A DNA stretch of 64,000 nt from Phoronis australis (taxonomy: Eukaryota; Phoronida; Phoronidae). The notes beneath the pieces were generated by a model. The model was not told the origin of the DNA, made no database searches, and was given only the letters and a program-made list of their open reading frames with translations. A program made the position numbers and the translations under genes. The DNA is taken from positions 40,106 through 104,105 of the forward strand of contig NMRA01000121.1 of assembly GCA_002633005.1 (NCBI GenBank), written 5' to 3'. Numbering within the stretch: position 1 is the first letter of the stretch; every line of letters begins with the position of its first letter. Of the stretch, positions 60,742 to 64,000 are shown in pieces.

Positions 60742-62539
60742 TCCGCAATAAAGAGCCACGTCGTCTGCGTTACAGGCGGTTACCAGTCTCCGAAATTGTA
60801 TTTAAGAAAAACGGCTCGAAGGTAGCAGAAAATCGAGTGCGACTGGTTTATAACAGTATCAAAACACTGTGTGGTTACAAAAATAGCAAGGCATCTCTTC
60901 AAACGGAGCCGTTGTCAGCAGCTGCCAAGACTTTTTATTCCGGCAATGCGCTGTCTGGATTAGTTTCCACTATTTTCGGCAGCGTGCAATCGTTATATTG
61001 AAGAAAGGAAACTGCGCTTTTATTTTCACCAAAATTGTCGAATAACTTTCGATTAATTTTTATACGATTTTAGAAAAATTTCTCCAGATTTTTTTAAGGG
61101 ACATAACATCGATGAAAACGTTTTGATACTATTTTACTCAAAGCTTGAAATAGAGGTGATCAACGTCTACAGACAATCATAGTTTACACAAATTACCGTA
61201 TTGGCCCGCCTTGAGGCCCGTGTGCCTATATCCGAAATAGTGCCGATTTCGCGGTCATTTTTACCCGGCAAGTGGATCACATAATGACACATGCGTCGAA
61301 GTTTCGCATATATGCCCAGGCCATGTCCCCTATATAAGCCATGCGTTAATTCTCATATATAAGAGTAACCGTTTTAACTACCGCTGTGCCTCCCAATGAC
61401 ATTTTTTACGTTTGTCTCCGTATCTTTGTACATCATTTTTGGCGTATTCTCAAGAAATATTCGAAAAGATGCCTTTTCGCGGCTTGTTTACCCATGAGCC
61501 TAAGTTTCGGATAAAAGCGTAGTTCCGCACAGACGCCCGTGGGTCTAATGGCGCAATCATACGGTAAGAAAGAAAGGAAAAGAGCATTTCCCAAGCACGA
61601 CATATTCACAATAGCTTAAAAGACTACCGTTAACAGTATAAGTAAAGTGTAATTTAGCAATGTGTAATACAATGTACTTTTCTAGCAAATACGGTAGCAA
61701 CAAAAATGACATTTTTCATAGCATCCCAGTCCTGAATGCGGAACTGCAGTTGCTCCCTTTCTGTATTTCTGACAAATCCCCATCACTGCGGATCATGACA
61801 CTCTGCTAGTGTCACAATGAATCCCAGCGCTCGCGCCAAGCCATGACAGAAAACTGCGGGCAACGTTGCTGATTTTTGTCGAGACTTACTAACTTCCTAA
61901 CTACCGCGTATGAACTTACTGCTCTCTGGTCAGATTTATCTCCGCATGTTACAACATTTGGTCGTTTTCAGTCGAAAAAAGATGGAATTATCTAGTAATA
62001 CCGGGTATCAAAAACACTGACATTGTCCTGTTGCTTCGCTCCTTACATGTAAATTTTCGAATCTCAAAAAAAGAACTATTCTTTGCCGAACAAGTTTCAG
62101 CATACTCACAAAATGTCGATTTCCATGCGGGCACATGGGGGGTGGGGCTCGAGGGGCTCCAACGAGCACCCTCATTTGGCGAAGTGGGCAAAACGGTCCG
62201 CCTCAGAGAAGGGTTGGAATAAAATTTAACGGAAACGTACGCACCCAATTACGCCGGGTCTCTTTCCATTACCTAATAATAACGCGTAAAGCGAAATGGG
62301 TTTACATTGCGCTGTTTGATAAAAACTATACAATTCCAACTACAACAATGAACTAAAAATTTCTGACCTTTTAATTTTGTTAAGAAACTTGACAAAAAAT
62401 TCCACATGTCCCTATACCGACTGTGCCCTAAAATCGATAAAGCTAATATACAATTCTAACTAGTATAACAATGAAGTAAAAATTTCTTAACTTTTAATTT
62501 TTTTAAAGAAGCCTGGAACGCGATAAATAGACTGAATTA
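60742..62539. other. Sequence with no recognised gene
   Basis: Right of the 2.8 kb element. Only short frames are present, including overlapping ones at 61988-62248 without domain similarity. No RNA gene is evident. Confidence 0.4.
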
Positions 62540-63000
62540 CAACATCGAAAGTGGTTCTCTGCCACTGGAACAGAATTCAAAATGCTCACAAAGTATTTTT
62601 AGGGTTTGTTCGTAAAGATTTTAAACTTCTGCTCATATCAAACATTGTTTAGTTTCAACTTTCAAAATAAACGATCTGTCACTTGCTCGCCACTTCGTCA
62701 ATTTGCTCGCACAAGGCAAACCACGTCTCCTTGTTTGGTATGACAAGACATAGACGAAGCACCTTTCCCTTATATGGAAAATGTGGCCTTTGACCTCAAG
62801 CGACTTCAAGCATCTGACTGACCATATGCGCGCATTTATCGTAAGTGGGAGGGAGATTAGAAACTCTGTGCTAACCACAGAGTTTTTCCTTCGCGCCTAT
62901 TTCAAAAATCGTGAATTTTGTGATTTTTCTTGGAAATTTCCTCCTAGGGGAAAGTTAATTACTCTGTAATAGACCTTGCAATATGGTCAAGAATTGTTTA
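62540..63000. repeat. Dispersed repeat, copy B (inverted relative to 38520-38980)
   Basis: Reverse-complement counterpart of the repeat in carboxypeptidase intron 9. It keeps the hairpin actctgtgc-taaccacagagt and the flanking cgtgaattttgtgatttttc. Its wider family is unknown to me. Confidence 0.7.
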
Positions 63001-63018
63001 AGACATTTTGACGAGGTT

Positions 63019-63158
63019 CATGGGCGGCGCAGCACTGAAGAAAGAGGGGGCTAAAGCCCCTTCACTCAGCCTCCTGTGGTGCATCGCCTATAGACCAAAT
63101 GTGCAGCGTAGCACTGGAAGAAGAGTGCCCCCTAGCCCCCTATGGTGCGCCGCCCATG
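63019..63158. mobile_element. 140 bp MITE with CATGGGCGGCGCA termini
   Basis: Perfect 13-base inverted ends, catgggcggcgca and tgcgccgcccatg, with inner gggggct/agccccc pairing. The interior repeats gcagc-tagcactg phrases. No target duplication is obvious. Confidence 0.65.
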
Positions 63159-63882
63159 TTTCGCGTCCCATGCCTTTTTAAGCTACTCATGACAAAAAAG
63201 ATTTCTACTTGTCCTTATTCCAAATGTGTCCTAAAAGGAAAAAAAACATATGGTTAATGTAGTACACCCAGGCTTATTGGTGCGTTTACGCGTCTTGAAA
63301 TAATTGTTATGCAGTATTCAAAATAGTTGACAACACCAAATATTCAGTAGTTTATCATTCATACTTATCTGTGGTTGAAGAGCTAAGCTGAGCAAGCAAC
63401 TGTAAAACGGCGCAACTAGTGTGTAATTGTAGAAGGTTGACCCAAAATCTTAGTGTGACAAGGATGTCAGGGGTATAGTAATTCCCATTACATTACATTA
63501 AGGTCAGAGTAAGTTTACGAGACTTGGCTCGTTTGATGAACAATTTGTCATGTGTATGAGACAAAAAATGGCCGAAGAAAAAAACGAGAGAGAAATATAA
63601 AGAAGTATATCAGCTTAGACGCTAAAGAAAAGGCCACTTGAAATATCTTAAAACAGGCAAACATGATTTGGAGATCCCATTTTACGACACCAGGAAAGAG
63701 AGAAATTTGGCAAATGGAAAAATTATTCTGTACGCTTTGAAAACCGAGTCATAACTCAGGTAACTAAGAGTATACAAAAGAGAAATGGAACGTCCACAAA
63801 ACCAGCTTCCTGGCTGACACAAATAAATCAAAATGGCTTTCTCTTGTTACTATATTTTGACCACCTTGGATTGCCCATAGAA

Positions 63883-63929
63883 AGGCGGATTTAGGGTGGG
63901 CCCCGGGGGCCCGCCGCCCCCCCCCCCCC
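63883..63929. mobile_element. Left end of a TGGCGGATY-family MITE, cut by the terminal gap
   Basis: aggcggatttagggtgggcc followed by a C run that enters the N gap at 63930-64000. The homopolymer probably stopped assembly. Confidence 0.5.
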
Positions 63930-64000
63930 NNNNNNNNNNNNNNNNNNNNNNNNNNNNNNNNNNNNNNNNNNNNNNNNNNNNNNNNNNNNNNNNNNNNNNN
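63930..64000. other. Assembly gap at the window end
   Basis: Seventy-one Ns following a run of cytosines; the gap continues to the last base of the window. Confidence 0.9.

Overview
The window is a piece of a metazoan nuclear genome: spliced genes with GT-AG introns of about 0.5 to 7 kb, dense decayed transposable elements and a draft-assembly texture (two long N gaps and five single-N joins). Gene content and repeat style fit a marine invertebrate, plausibly a deuterostome such as a hemichordate, echinoderm or cephalochordate. The species cannot be fixed from the sequence alone.

Three protein-coding genes can be assembled exon by exon with matching reading phases. (1) An omega-class glutathione S-transferase on the + strand, 1645-11607, five exons, 241 residues, with the catalytic Cys in an RFCPY motif. 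Its fourth exon is present twice, at 7644-7779 and 8995-9130, inside a 1.1 kb direct duplication joined by a single N. (2) A secreted zinc procarboxypeptidase (M14A) on the + strand, 21933-40408, eleven exons, 428 residues. All zinc ligands and catalytic residues are present, and an Asp at the specificity position suggests carboxypeptidase B-like preference for basic C-termini. (3) A riboflavin transporter of the SLC52A/RFVT family on the - strand, 54980 down to 46158, three coding exons, about 459 residues. Genes 2 and 3 are convergent. The three genes have no evident shared pathway.

Layout: 1-1644, upstream region with a CRE-like palindrome; 1645-11607, GSTO, with duplicated blocks and MITEs in its introns; 11608-21932, intergenic, with a LINE fragment, MITEs, a decayed THAP domain and an N gap; 21933-40408, the carboxypeptidase, whose introns carry a tRNA-like sequence, foldback and palindromic elements and an intact THAP exon; 40409-46157, intergenic, with a Penelope-like GIY-YIG fragment; 46158-55017, SLC52A, with a RT/RNase H LINE fragment in its large last intron; 55018-64000, a TATAGGATCC-rich minisatellite field, a 2.8 kb element with about 190 bp inverted termini, and further repeats.

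The most interesting signals are the frame-incompatible duplicated GSTO exon, the long-TIR element built of GTAAAATGTAACA units, a foldback element with a perfect 9 bp target duplication inside a CAG array, and several near-perfect hairpins. No clearly new multi-gene system was found.
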